From Intestinibaculum porci (lineage in GTDB: Bacteria; Bacillota_I; Bacilli_A; Erysipelotrichales; Coprobacillaceae): a DNA stretch of 64,000 bases. The notes under the pieces were generated by a model. The model did no database searches, was not told the origin of the DNA, and was given only the letters and a program-made list of their open reading frames with translations. The translations under genes were made by a program, and so were the position numbers. The stretch spans positions 806,001 to 870,000 of the forward strand of contig NZ_AP019309.1 of NCBI RefSeq assembly GCF_003925875.1, written 5' to 3'. Shown piece by piece: positions 34,091 through 43,206 of the stretch (the first letter of the stretch is position 1; each line of letters starts with the position of its first letter).

Positions 34091-34133
34091 TTTTACAAGT
34101 GACTCGGAGTGACTCGGGGAATGAATAACTGCT
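34091..34133 (+). repeat. Conserved tail after RNA gene B
   Basis: Same tail as after RNA A, but with an internal duplication (GTGACTCGGA then GTGACTCGGG) before GAATGAATAACTGC. Confidence 0.6.
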
Positions 34134-34161
34134 TGTCAAGAGACTAGTAATGAATTATAAT
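34133..34161 (+). promoter_or_regulatory. Promoter of pheST
   Basis: TTGTCA (34133-34138), a 17-base spacer, TATAAT (34156-34161). Confidence 0.8.
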
Positions 34162-34167
34162 ACGAGT

Positions 34168-34380
34168 AACACAACGATAAGGACTAGTACATAACAGAAA
34201 GTATCAGAGAGGAAGAGAAGGGTGTGAATCTTCTTGCGGCATGTTATGGAATTCACCTTGGAGTGCGGTTAATCCCCGCCGTAGAACTACGTTACAGTGA
34301 ATTAAGGGCATAGAGATTCTCTATGAATTAGGATGGTACCGCGATTATGTCGTTCCTAAATGGAACGACTTTTTATTTTG
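34168..34380 (+). ncRNA. T-box leader (tRNA-Phe sensing)
   Basis: Senses uncharged tRNA-Phe and controls pheST by antitermination. Visible parts: stem I with AGTA and GAGAGGAAGAGAAGGGTGTGA-type motifs, a candidate TTC specifier at 34231-34233, the T-box AGGATGGTACCGCG (34330-34343), and the terminator GTCGTTCC/GGAACGAC (34349-34369) with T-run. The specifier agrees with the downstream phenylalanyl-tRNA synthetase genes. Confidence 0.93.
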
Positions 34381-34392
34381 GAGGAAAAAGAA

Positions 34393-35427
34393 ATGGATGA
34401 CTTAAAACGCATCAGAGAAGAAGCCTTAGCCAAAATTGGTGAAGCGGCTGACTTAAAAGAATTAAATGACCTTCGTGTCTCATTCTTAGGCAAGAAGGGT
34501 CCTATTCAGAAAGCAATGAAAGCGATGAAAGACATGGCTCCAGAAGATCGTAAGACTTTTGGTCAGTTTTCTAATAAAGCAAAATCAGATATTGCTAGTG
34601 CCGTAGAAAACATGAAAAAGAAGCTTGAAGAAGCAGAAATGAATGCTCAGATTGCTAGTGAACGGATTGATATTACATTACCTGCACGAAAATTACCTAA
34701 TGGTTCTTTACATCCAATCACACGCGTGAAAGAAGATATGGAAGAATTATTCTTAGGTATGGGTTATACCGTTGCAGAAGGACCAGAAGTAGAAACGGAT
34801 CATTTCAACTTTGAATTAATGAACCTGCCAAAGGGACACCCAGCACGTGATATGCAGGATACCTTCTACATTGATGAAAATACTTTAATGAGAACACATA
34901 CATCGCCAGTACAGGCGCATGTCTTATTAGCGGCTCAGGGTAAGGGCCCAATCAAGGTTATTTGCCCAGGGAAAACTTACCGTCGTGATGATGACGATGC
35001 GACTCATTCTCATCAGTTCTGTCAGTGTGAAGGCTTAGTTGTCGATAAAAACGTTACGATGGCTGATTTAAAAGGGACATTAGATGTCTTCGCCAAACGA
35101 ACATTTGGAGAAAAACGTGAAATTCGTTTAAGACCTTCTTATTTCCCATTTACCGAACCAAGCGTAGAAGTTGATATTTCCTGCGCAAACTGTGGCGGCA
35201 AGGGCTGTGCAATGTGTAAAGGGACCGGCTGGATTGAAATCTTAGGGGCTGGTATGGTTAACCCACATGTCTTGGAAATGTGTGGTTTCGATCCGAAAGT
35301 TTATCAGGGCTTTGCCTTTGGGATCGGTCTGGAACGTGTGGCCATGTTAAAATATGGTATTGATAATATTCGTGATTTCTATAATGATGATTTAAGATTC
35401 TTAAATCAGTTTGCAAGAAAGGGGTAA
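34393..35427 (+). CDS. pheS: Phenylalanyl-tRNA synthetase alpha subunit
   Basis: Catalytic subunit charging tRNA-Phe, 344 residues. The N-terminal coiled coil (1-85) is followed by the class II core: [19 protein letters not shown] (motif 1), [20 protein letters not shown] (motif 2), and [17 protein letters not shown] (motif 3). An insertion [17 protein letters not shown] has four cysteines that may bind zinc. ATG preceded by GAGGAAAAAG. It is regulated by the T-box immediately upstream, and pheT follows after six bases. Confidence 0.97.
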   Translation: MDDLKRIREEALAKIGEAADLKELNDLRVSFLGKKGPIQKAMKAMKDMAPEDRKTFGQFSNKAKSDIASAVENMKKKLEEAEMNAQIASERIDITLPARKLPNGSLHPITRVKEDMEELFLGMGYTVAEGPEVETDHFNFELMNLPKGHPARDMQDTFYIDENTLMRTHTSPVQAHVLLAAQGKGPIKVICPGKTYRRDDDDATHSHQFCQCEGLVVDKNVTMADLKGTLDVFAKRTFGEKREIRLRPSYFPFTEPSVEVDISCANCGGKGCAMCKGTGWIEILGAGMVNPHVLEMCGFDPKVYQGFAFGIGLERVAMLKYGIDNIRDFYNDDLRFLNQFARKG

Positions 35428-35433
35428 AAAAGG

Positions 35434-37818
35434 ATGAATGCAAGTTTAAAAGTACTTAATAACTATGTGAAGGTCGATGATCAGGATCCTTTGGAATTAT
35501 CAGAGAAGATTACACGCATCGGCCACGAAGTGGAAGGGCATCATCCTTTAGCTGTCGGCACGAAATTAGTTGTCGGCTATGTAAAGGAATGTATTGATCA
35601 TCCTAATAGTGATCATTTACATATCTGTCAGGTAGAAATCGCTCCTGGAGAAGTGACCCAGATTGTCTGTGGAGCCCCTAATGTGGCAGCGGGAGAAAAA
35701 GTTGTTGTCGCTTTACCGGGCTGTGAACTTTATGGCGGTAAAATTGCGGCTGGTAAAATCCGCGGAGAAGAATCAAATGGGATGATCTGTTCGATTGCGG
35801 AATTAATTCCTGATAACCGTTTATTAAGAGATGAAGATAAAGCTGGGATCCATGTCTTACCAGCAGATGCGCCGGTTGGCGTGGAAGCGTTAAGCTATAT
35901 GGGCTTAGATGATTTCATTATGGAAATCGGTTTAACCCCTAACCGTAGTGACTGTATGGCGATGACTTCTTTAGCTTATGAAGTGGGCGCTGTTTTAAGA
36001 CGTCCTGTAACATTACCAGAAATTCATCATTATGATGAATTAGAAAGTGATATTACTGTTGATGTAGAAACAGACTTATGCCCATTCTTTGGCGCTAAGT
36101 TAGTGAAAGGCGTAGAAACGCATGAATCACCAGCATGGCTGCGTCATGCCTTATTATCAAGCGGTATTAAACCAATCAATAACATTGTGGATATCTCTAA
36201 CTTTGTGATGGTGGAAACTGGTCAGCCAATTCATATGTATGACTATGATAAGTTAAATAAGAAAGCCTTCACCATTAAACAGGGCTTTAGCGGTGACTAT
36301 AAGATGTTAGATGGCGAAGATTATACCATTGAAAAAGAAGATATCATCGTTTCTACTGATGGCACTGTTGGCTGCGTTGCAGGGGTCATGGGCGCTGATG
36401 CTACTAAGATTGATGAAAATACGAAAAATATCGTTATTGAAGCCGCTACTTTTGACGGACCACAGCTGCGTATGACCGCTCGTCGTTTAAACTTATTAAC
36501 GGAAGCTTCTCAGCATTATATTAAAGGCGCGATCAATACGGCTAATACATTAAATGTCTTAGATCGCTGTGCTGATTTATTAAAACAGTTAGCAAATGCC
36601 AAAGAAATCTATAAGACTGTGGCGACAGATTATGTGGCTCCAGAAAAGAAAGTTACCGTTTCTGTGGAACGTGTCAATGGTTTGTTAGGCACCAGCTTCA
36701 CTGTTGAAGAAATTAAAGATGTCTTCGATCGTTTATGCTTTAGCTATGATCTTGATGGCACAAACTTTACCGTAACGGTGCCAGCATATCGTAACGATAT
36801 TTCAATGGATGCTGATTTAATTGAAGAAGTTGCACGTTTATATGGTTATGATAACCTTCCATCAACATTACCAGAAATGTCTATGACACAAGGTTTATTA
36901 ACAGATAAACAAGCGAAAGAAAGAGCTATTGCCCATATCCTTTCTGATTTAGGCTTACATGAAACTCTAACCTATACTTTAACATCACCAAGCAAAGTCA
37001 ATGACTTTAATCTCTTCCATCCTGATGATGAAAACATTAAATTAATGTGGCCATTAGGGGAAGAACACAGCGTGACAAGAAAATCGATTCTGCCACACTT
37101 ATTGGAAGTGGTGAAATACAACAATGACCATGCGATGAAAGATGTTAACATCTTTGAAATTGCGAATACTTATGTCAATGAAGAAATTGAACAGTTAGGG
37201 ATCGCGATGAGCGGTCTGTATATGGATATCCCATGGATGGGTGAAAAGGTCGAAGCAAGCTACTATGTTGTCAAAGGCTTAGTAGAAAAAGTGATGGATG
37301 TCTTAAATATTACGCCAGCCCGTTATAGCTTAGTGCGCGTTGAAGAAGACAATAAAGACTTCCACCCAGGACGCAGTGCTTATATTCGTATGGGTAAAGA
37401 CATCGTTGGGGTGATTGGCCAGGTCCATCCTGCCAAAGCCAAAGCTTATGGTGTTGGTGAAACGTACGTTGCACAGTTAAACTTAACGGCTTTAATTGGT
37501 GTGCGTTCTTCGAAACTGAAGTTCACCGCTTTACCACAGTATCCATCAGTCTCTCGTGACTTAGCATTAATCGTTGATCGCGATGTGCCAGCAAGTGATA
37601 TTGAACGCACGATCTTCAAAGCTTCGAAACTGATCAAAGATACAACCATCTTTGATGTTTACGAAGGAGAACATGTGGCTAAGGATAAGAAATCCATTGC
37701 CGTTTCCTTAATGTTACAGGATGAAAAACGAACGCTTGATGAAAAAACCGTCAATGAAGCGATGGAACAAGTCTTAGCGGCAGTGAAGAAAGCTTACAGT
37801 GCTGAATTAAGACAATAA
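35434..37818 (+). CDS. pheT: Phenylalanyl-tRNA synthetase beta subunit
   Basis: 794 residues, partner of PheS with tRNA-binding and editing roles. Domains in order: EMAP-like tRNA-binding domain (about 40-150, HPNSDHLHICQVEI), B3/B4 editing domain (about 210-390, ending near MTARRLNLLTEASQHYIKG), B5 (about 400-470), the catalytic-like core, and C-terminal FDX-ACB (about 700-793, FTALPQYPSVSRDLALIVDRDV). All regions present and of usual length. Confidence 0.97.
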   Translation: MNASLKVLNNYVKVDDQDPLELSEKITRIGHEVEGHHPLAVGTKLVVGYVKECIDHPNSDHLHICQVEIAPGEVTQIVCGAPNVAAGEKVVVALPGCELYGGKIAAGKIRGEESNGMICSIAELIPDNRLLRDEDKAGIHVLPADAPVGVEALSYMGLDDFIMEIGLTPNRSDCMAMTSLAYEVGAVLRRPVTLPEIHHYDELESDITVDVETDLCPFFGAKLVKGVETHESPAWLRHALLSSGIKPINNIVDISNFVMVETGQPIHMYDYDKLNKKAFTIKQGFSGDYKMLDGEDYTIEKEDIIVSTDGTVGCVAGVMGADATKIDENTKNIVIEAATFDGPQLRMTARRLNLLTEASQHYIKGAINTANTLNVLDRCADLLKQLANAKEIYKTVATDYVAPEKKVTVSVERVNGLLGTSFTVEEIKDVFDRLCFSYDLDGTNFTVTVPAYRNDISMDADLIEEVARLYGYDNLPSTLPEMSMTQGLLTDKQAKERAIAHILSDLGLHETLTYTLTSPSKVNDFNLFHPDDENIKLMWPLGEEHSVTRKSILPHLLEVVKYNNDHAMKDVNIFEIANTYVNEEIEQLGIAMSGLYMDIPWMGEKVEASYYVVKGLVEKVMDVLNITPARYSLVRVEEDNKDFHPGRSAYIRMGKDIVGVIGQVHPAKAKAYGVGETYVAQLNLTALIGVRSSKLKFTALPQYPSVSRDLALIVDRDVPASDIERTIFKASKLIKDTTIFDVYEGEHVAKDKKSIAVSLMLQDEKRTLDEKTVNEAMEQVLAAVKKAYSAELRQ

Positions 37819-37824
37819 TGATGA

Positions 37825-37856
37825 AGAGCCAGGAACTGCGGATCCTGGCTCTTTTA
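37825..37856 (+). terminator. Terminator of pheST
   Basis: AGAGCCAGGA/TCCTGGCTCT, an 8-base loop, then TTTT. Confidence 0.85.
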
Positions 37857-37875
37857 CTTAAGCATTGAGGAAAAA

Positions 37876-37895
37876 GATATGACAAATGTCATATC
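37876..37895. promoter_or_regulatory. 20-bp palindrome, probable response-regulator site
   Basis: GATATGACA-AA-TGTCATATC is a perfect dyad just upstream of a TAGAAT -10 (37906-37911) that has no proper -35. That is what an activator-dependent promoter looks like. The 12-bp core TGACAAATGTCA recurs before the PTS operon at 50309. Confidence 0.6.
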
Positions 37896-37935
37896 GATTA
37901 AATGATAGAATAGGGATGAAAAGGGGAACATATAT

Positions 37936-38034
37936 ATGCGCAGAGTATTAATCACGGGGATGATCACAAGTCTGATTTGTGTTTGTCTGATCCTAGGAAT
38001 CGATTATTTTCAAAGAGTCTACAGTACACAGTAA
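37936..38034 (+). pseudogene. Anchored solute-binding protein, 5' fragment
   Basis: MRRVLITGMITSLICVCLIL-type N-terminus (32 codons) forms a membrane anchor or uncleaved signal, then stops where an IS66 element begins. Codons resume at 46190. AAGGGGAAC precedes the ATG. With the element and one 8-bp repeat removed, the frame reads ...VYSTQ-LKIGTTYMTL... without a break, giving about 316 residues. Confidence 0.85.
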
Positions 38035-38111
38035 GCGTATAATATACACGTCTTTCAAACTCCTTTTGATTTTGGGATAATTACCCTGAAGTCAAAAGGA
38101 GGTTTTATTTT

Positions 38112-38576
38112 ATGAGACAAGCAACGATTGATAAATGGATCGATATTTTCAAACATTATAATCCTGGAATGAGAGTTAGATATTACTGCAAGCAAATTGG
38201 TGTTAGCACCAGCTCTTTCTATAAAAAGAGAAAGTACTTTTTGTCACAGCCTGATCTGGCGGCATATATTCAGCTTGATTATGATGAAGTTATTAGTGAA
38301 GGCGCAGAAATGGATCATAGCGAATCATTAGGCACCGATCAGGAAAGCTTATATGATAACGGAAAGGCTTTAGATGTCATTGTGCCTCTTATGGTTGTTC
38401 CTGATGGTTCGGACCCTGACAGTTGCGAAAGTATGACTAATAACACAGAACTTTGTACCAGCGTATGCAGCGGCTCTGTTCTTGAAATTAATGTTGGTAC
38501 GATTAGGTTAAGGTGCAGCACCGCCATACCGGAGGCGGATCTTATAAAACTGGTAAAGGTGTGTGGGGCGATATGA
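38112..38576 (+). CDS. tnpA: IS66 accessory protein TnpA
   Basis: 154 residues. The N-terminal half is the IS66 TnpA helix-turn-helix (IDKWIDIFKHYNPGMRVRYYCKQIGVSTSSFYKKRKYF). The C-terminal VLEINVGTIRLRCSTAIPEADLIKLVKVCGAI is the conserved tail. The stop overlaps the tnpB start (ATGA). AAAAGGAGG precedes it. Confidence 0.88.
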   Translation: MRQATIDKWIDIFKHYNPGMRVRYYCKQIGVSTSSFYKKRKYFLSQPDLAAYIQLDYDEVISEGAEMDHSESLGTDQESLYDNGKALDVIVPLMVVPDGSDPDSCESMTNNTELCTSVCSGSVLEINVGTIRLRCSTAIPEADLIKLVKVCGAI

Positions 38577-38935
38577 ATTTCTTAGGAGACGATATTAAGC
38601 AGATTTTTGTATGCACGGAACCGGTTGACCTGAGAAAAGGCATTGACGGCTATGCAGCCATCGTTCAGTCTATCTTCCACAGAAGTCCGATGGATCATTG
38701 CCTATACATCTTCTGCAACAGATCGCACAATAAAATTAAGGCGCTCTACTATGACAACGCCAGCACAGGCTTTTGGCTGCTTTACAAAAGACTGGAAAAA
38801 GGAACGTTCAAATGGAAGATATCATCTGATGGCAGCTATGCGGAGATCAGCGAGCGGCAGTTCAGATGGCTGATGGAAGGACTCAAAATAAACCAGCCAA
38901 CGGCATTCAAAAAAATAGAAAGGCAGTATGTATAA
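38573..38935 (+). CDS. tnpB: IS66 Orf2-type protein TnpB
   Basis: 120 residues, the most conserved IS66 accessory protein: IKQIFVCTEPVDLRKGIDGYAAIV, LYIFCNRSHNKIKALYYDNASTGFWLLYKRLEKGTFKW, and the WLMEGL ending. I chose the ATG coupled to the tnpA stop; an upstream in-frame start would overlap tnpA further. Confidence 0.93.
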   Translation: MNFLGDDIKQIFVCTEPVDLRKGIDGYAAIVQSIFHRSPMDHCLYIFCNRSHNKIKALYYDNASTGFWLLYKRLEKGTFKWKISSDGSYAEISERQFRWLMEGLKINQPTAFKKIERQYV

Positions 38936-39003
38936 ATTAAAATTATTACGATTATTACATCATATTTCTTTACTTCAATAGATATTTATGATATAATATT
39001 CTT

Positions 39004-40065
39004 ATGAATAAGATACTAAAAATGATAGATAAAATCTGCACAGGTATGCAGAAAGGAAATGCAGACAATATAATAAAATCTATGACGCGCGAAGACCTTG
39101 AGACTATCACTATGCTTTTGGCGTCCAAAGTTAATAATCTTACAGAAATTATTCTCTCAATGAAAAGACAGTCATTTGGACGAAAGAGCGAGAAGTTCAA
39201 TCCTGATCAGCTCAATATCTTTGAGCTCCTTGGATTAGAGGATAATACCGTTGTGATCGTAGACAGCGATGATATTCCTAATGGTGCAAAACAGGCAAAA
39301 AAGAAGCCAAGAAAGCCAAAAGGAAAGGCTCTTTCTGGTTTGCCGGTAAAAGAAGTGCATTATAACCCTGACAGCACTGCTTGTCCGATATGCGGCAAGG
39401 AGATGCATGAAATCGCTCCTACCGTTATTAATGAGTTAGTGTATATACCTGCGCAAATCTACATCAAGAAAAGTATTTTCCATAATTTTGCATGCTTTAA
39501 CCAGCACAAGGATTGCGATGAGTCTAATAATGATCATCTGAAGATTTATCACAGCAGTCAGCCTGTACCGGTGACTCTTTTTGAAAAATCGGCAGCCAGT
39601 CCAGCTTTTGTGGCCCATACCGCTTATGATCTTCTTAAGAAGTGTGTGCCTCTTTATCGCCAGGAGAAGGCCTATAAGGATATGGGCTACAATATCTCCA
39701 GAACGCTTCTTAGCAACTGGCTATGGCGAAGCATGAATGAGTATCTGCGTTTTATCGTCGATAAAATGCGTCATGATTTCCTGAGACTTAGTTTTATCCA
39801 CCTCGATGAAACAGAGCTAAAAGTCCTTGAGGAAGTCAAGCGCGGGACTAGAAATTCAGATAGTTATGTCTGGATCGGCATGTCCGGAGAAATAGAAGAC
39901 AAGCAGATGGCCATCTATTCCTACGGACCTGGACGAAGCATCAACGAACTTAAAAAAATGCTCATTATTGACGGCGAGCATTTTTCAGGAACGGCAGTGA
40001 CCGATGGATATACCGTTTACGATAACTATACCGATTTTTCAGGTCACGCAGGGTGCTGGGCTCAT
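39004..40065 (+). pseudogene. tnpC: IS66 transposase TnpC, 5' part
   Basis: Normal IS66 TnpC as far as DNYTDFSGHAGCWAH: N-terminal helix, FGRKSEKF, zinc-finger region (CPICGKEMHEIAPT), and the first catalytic Asp in SFIHLDETELKVLEEVKRG. Beyond 40065 the frame runs into foreign DNA and stops at 40098. The rest of the protein resumes at 45278. Confidence 0.9.
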
Positions 40066-40147
40066 TATTCATGCTCTTTTTTTATTCAAGGAAATTAAAA
40101 ATATTAAGATATTATTGATATTTATTGAAGGTATCTCAGATAATAAT

Positions 40148-41910
40148 CTTGAATTCCCGGGTATAGTTTATAACTACACCTCATCTTCATGCCTTTTTAG
40201 GTGAAATTTTGGTACCCAATCACTGCCTCTTTTTGTGTATGAAAGTGGGCATGAAATATTAAACGCATTATAGATATCATTAGCTCTTTTTTGTGGCTCT
40301 TCAACTGAAGTGACTGTCTTGTAGACGAGGCACTTCTGATTTCTGAGTCCCATGAATATGCCTTCCTGGTTGGTTGCAGTTTTCTTTGTTTTCTTTTGGA
40401 TATACACGTTAATGGTTGCCGCAATCATTGATAATAACAGGTGACCTCTTACTGCTTCTTCGCTATGAACGCGAAGTGGTGTCAGCTTAGATGATCCCTT
40501 GCTTAAATCAAAGTACTGCTCAACCAGCTGTCTAGTATAGTAGGCAGGAAGCACTTCTTCAATTGGGAATGGAAGACTTGAAATCAGTACAAAATATCCC
40601 ATTGATTCAAGCTTTTTTTGGATCTGCATAGTTGACATTTCTTTGCTCTTATTCAGACACTTATGTATTTCATGATCTACCTGATCTAGATCATATCCTA
40701 GAAAAGCATAAGCCTTATGTCCATCACCAATGCTAACTTCGATCTGTTTGATATAGACGACTCTATCACTATATTTGACCATATTTCTTTCCTGCTTTAG
40801 TTCGGGACCGTATTTATTGATCAAATCACGATATAGTCTATATTTCTCAGGCAGTCTCATCAGGAAATCGATGTTAGCTCGATAAAGCTCATTAATATCC
40901 TCAAGGGTATAATAACCAGCATCACTAAGAATATAGTCTGTTTCAATATTGCCTAAATTATCAAGTACATTTACTGATCTGATCAGTGTATTCATATCAA
41001 CGATATTGCCTGGAATAATTCTAAACATTAGGGGATAGCCTGTATCTCTCTGAAGTGTTGTAATCATTCTAGCCTCATTGGAAACCTTCCCATTGTGGTT
41101 ACTGATTGCAGTTAATGGCATATGAATACTGTTAGGAAGCCCTGTGCTGTCAATGATTATAGCTTTATCAGACGAAATGTTTTCTTTGATCCACTTCATA
41201 TGATTTTCAAAGAATTTAAGGACATTTTCTGATTTGCCAATTGATCTCATAAAGTCACTTATTCTCTGAGATGTGAGATTAGCCTTTGGATAAAGAATGC
41301 TTTCAAAGCTCCCTTCATACCAGGTATTGGCATGACAGTTAGCAGCGTTGGAAATGACATAGTAGGCAACCATTGCATATAAGGTATCTTTGTTTTTATA
41401 GCTGATTTCATCAATGACTTTGTCATATCCCATATGATGAATAAGCTGATCTACGAAGTAGGCATCGCCATAATCAAGAATAGTACGCTGTCTTTTGCGC
41501 TTATCAGGCTGAACATCAGATACATAGGATTCATCAGCTTCACCGAATTCACCAGTTTCAGGATCATAGGTAAACATGCCTCTTTCTTTATTGAAAAAGA
41601 TATTGTTTTCCTTATCGATAACCTTGCCTAAATGTTTAGCACCTTGCTTAACGATCTTGCCGTTTTTGCGGACTGATTTGCCAGGGATTTTAGCATAAAG
41701 TGTTCCATTAATTGTCTGATAACTGAGCTTCATATTAGCACCTCTTTTGCATGAGTAGTTATAAATCTAATTCTTTATAACTACATTATACTATATCGTG
41801 CTAATTATTTCAATGTAAAAATTCAATTTATAGTGATGTTAACAACATAATTCTATATATTAATCCATCTAGAAATCAGTGTAGTTAAAAACTGTTCTAG
41901 GGAATTCAAG
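40148..41910 (-). mobile_element. IS4/IS1634-type insertion sequence, copy 2
   Basis: 1763 bp, same ends as copy 1 (CTTGAATTCCC outer repeats), flanked by ATAAT (40143-40147 and 41911-41915). It splits the dyad ATCTCAG-N9-CTGAGAT located upstream of the recombinase genes. Confidence 0.92.
40174..41733 (-). CDS. DDE transposase, IS4/IS1634 type (copy 2)
   Basis: 519 residues, the same protein as at 24158-25717: catalytic acids in IIIDSTGLPN, ILSDAGYY and LVEQYFDLSK. An identical sequence means the two copies spread recently. No damage seen. Confidence 0.92.
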   Translation of the reverse strand: MKLSYQTINGTLYAKIPGKSVRKNGKIVKQGAKHLGKVIDKENNIFFNKERGMFTYDPETGEFGEADESYVSDVQPDKRKRQRTILDYGDAYFVDQLIHHMGYDKVIDEISYKNKDTLYAMVAYYVISNAANCHANTWYEGSFESILYPKANLTSQRISDFMRSIGKSENVLKFFENHMKWIKENISSDKAIIIDSTGLPNSIHMPLTAISNHNGKVSNEARMITTLQRDTGYPLMFRIIPGNIVDMNTLIRSVNVLDNLGNIETDYILSDAGYYTLEDINELYRANIDFLMRLPEKYRLYRDLINKYGPELKQERNMVKYSDRVVYIKQIEVSIGDGHKAYAFLGYDLDQVDHEIHKCLNKSKEMSTMQIQKKLESMGYFVLISSLPFPIEEVLPAYYTRQLVEQYFDLSKGSSKLTPLRVHSEEAVRGHLLLSMIAATINVYIQKKTKKTATNQEGIFMGLRNQKCLVYKTVTSVEEPQKRANDIYNAFNISCPLSYTKRGSDWVPKFHLKRHEDEV

Positions 41911-42072
41911 ATAATTATACTGAGATTGAAGAGTATAAAATCTAAGGAGCTGATTATATGAAACGATTCTGTTAAAGTTACTGTTACGATTTCTCTAATT
42001 GACGAATTTATTGATTTTCTCCAAATTAAAGGCTATAACAAATCATCAACACTTAACGAATATAGACGCGGT

Positions 42073-43206
42073 TTGATAAGGCTTTTCGATTTAAAACATA
42101 ATGAATCCATCTACTACCATTTAGCTGACGCTGATAAGATAATTCAGCGATATATTTACAAACATTCCAAGCCTCTCTCATATAAAGATATGCTGTATCT
42201 TAAACTCTATATGCGAAGATTTAATGAATTCCTCCAGGGTGAATATCACTTATATGAACCCAAGGATGATCCTATAGAAGTATTAAGCGCTTTGCATAGA
42301 ATAATAATTAATGGCTATCAAAAGTACTGCCGTAAAAAAAATAATTCGGATTGGACGATTTCAAGTAAGAGAGCTGCTGCTATATTCTTTCTAAGGCTTA
42401 TCGAAGAAAGCGGAATATTCGATATGTCATTTGATGCTCGTGATACCACAGCAGCACTTCTTCATGTTAAAAATAATGATCAGTGGAATAATATCAGGCT
42501 GTTTCTTATTTATCTTCATGATGCAGGTTCAGTTTCTGAAGATTATGCCAATCTCATTCCATATGCAAAAAATAAAGTACCTTATCCAACTGTTTATACT
42601 ATCGAAGAAATCAAAAAGATTGAAGCTGTCATTGACCGCAATACACTTACCGGAAAGCGTGATTATGCGATGATACTTTTAGACACCCGACTTGGCATGC
42701 GAGCCGGTGATATCGTTAATTTAAAAATAGCGGACTTTGACTTTAAACATAATAAGATATGTATCAATCTTAATAAAGGTGGAAACTTACAGGAATTTGT
42801 TCTTCTACCAGTAATTAAGGACTCAGTTAATGACTATCTCGAAGCATCTGGGAACAGTGGGGCTGAGTATATATTTGAATCTATTGATTCTCCAAAGAGA
42901 AAAGTTACTACCGCAATTTTACGTCATAGACTTGACTACTATTTTGTGAAGGCTGGAATTGATATTAAAAACAAGAAACATGGACCTCATTCCATCAGAT
43001 CATCAATGACTTCATCAATGGTAAATGATGGAGTTTCCTATGAGACTGTTCGTAAGATACTCGGTCACGAAGACCGTAATGCGGTAAAACACTATGCAGC
43101 CCTTGATATTGAAACTCTTAGAAAATGTGCAATCGAAGTTAAGAATCCAAGTGGCTCCTTTCTTGAATTCCTAGGTGGCGACGATAAAAATGAAAACATG
43201 CAATGA
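42073..43206 (+). CDS. Tyrosine recombinase, first gene of the RIT trio, 5' end frameshifted
   Basis: 377 residues in the open frame. Catalytic set: Arg in RLGMRAGDIVNL, HSIR (H-x-x-R) in HGPHSIRSSM, His in LGHEDRN, and Tyr in VKHYAAL. The frame stays open upstream to 41962 (NDSVKVTVTISLIDEFIDFL). An ATG with AAGGAG sits at 41958 but is one base out of frame: ATGAAACG would need to be ATGAACG. So the natural start, giving about 415 residues, seems lost to a single-A insertion or a sequencing error. TTG at 42073 is only the first available start. It overlaps the second recombinase. Confidence 0.82.
   Translation: MIRLFDLKHNESIYYHLADADKIIQRYIYKHSKPLSYKDMLYLKLYMRRFNEFLQGEYHLYEPKDDPIEVLSALHRIIINGYQKYCRKKNNSDWTISSKRAAAIFFLRLIEESGIFDMSFDARDTTAALLHVKNNDQWNNIRLFLIYLHDAGSVSEDYANLIPYAKNKVPYPTVYTIEEIKKIEAVIDRNTLTGKRDYAMILLDTRLGMRAGDIVNLKIADFDFKHNKICINLNKGGNLQEFVLLPVIKDSVNDYLEASGNSGAEYIFESIDSPKRKVTTAILRHRLDYYFVKAGIDIKNKKHGPHSIRSSMTSSMVNDGVSYETVRKILGHEDRNAVKHYAALDIETLRKCAIEVKNPSGSFLEFLGGDDKNENMQ

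Noticed and set aside
33794-34133. Repeats downstream of the Abi gene as a CRISPR array
   Set aside because: Only two full units at 178-bp spacing, each with its own promoter and terminator, and no cas genes. They are tandem RNA genes, not repeat-spacer DNA.
24132-41910. A 17.8-kb composite transposon bounded by the two IS copies
   Set aside because: Each copy has its own different 5-bp target duplication, so they inserted separately.
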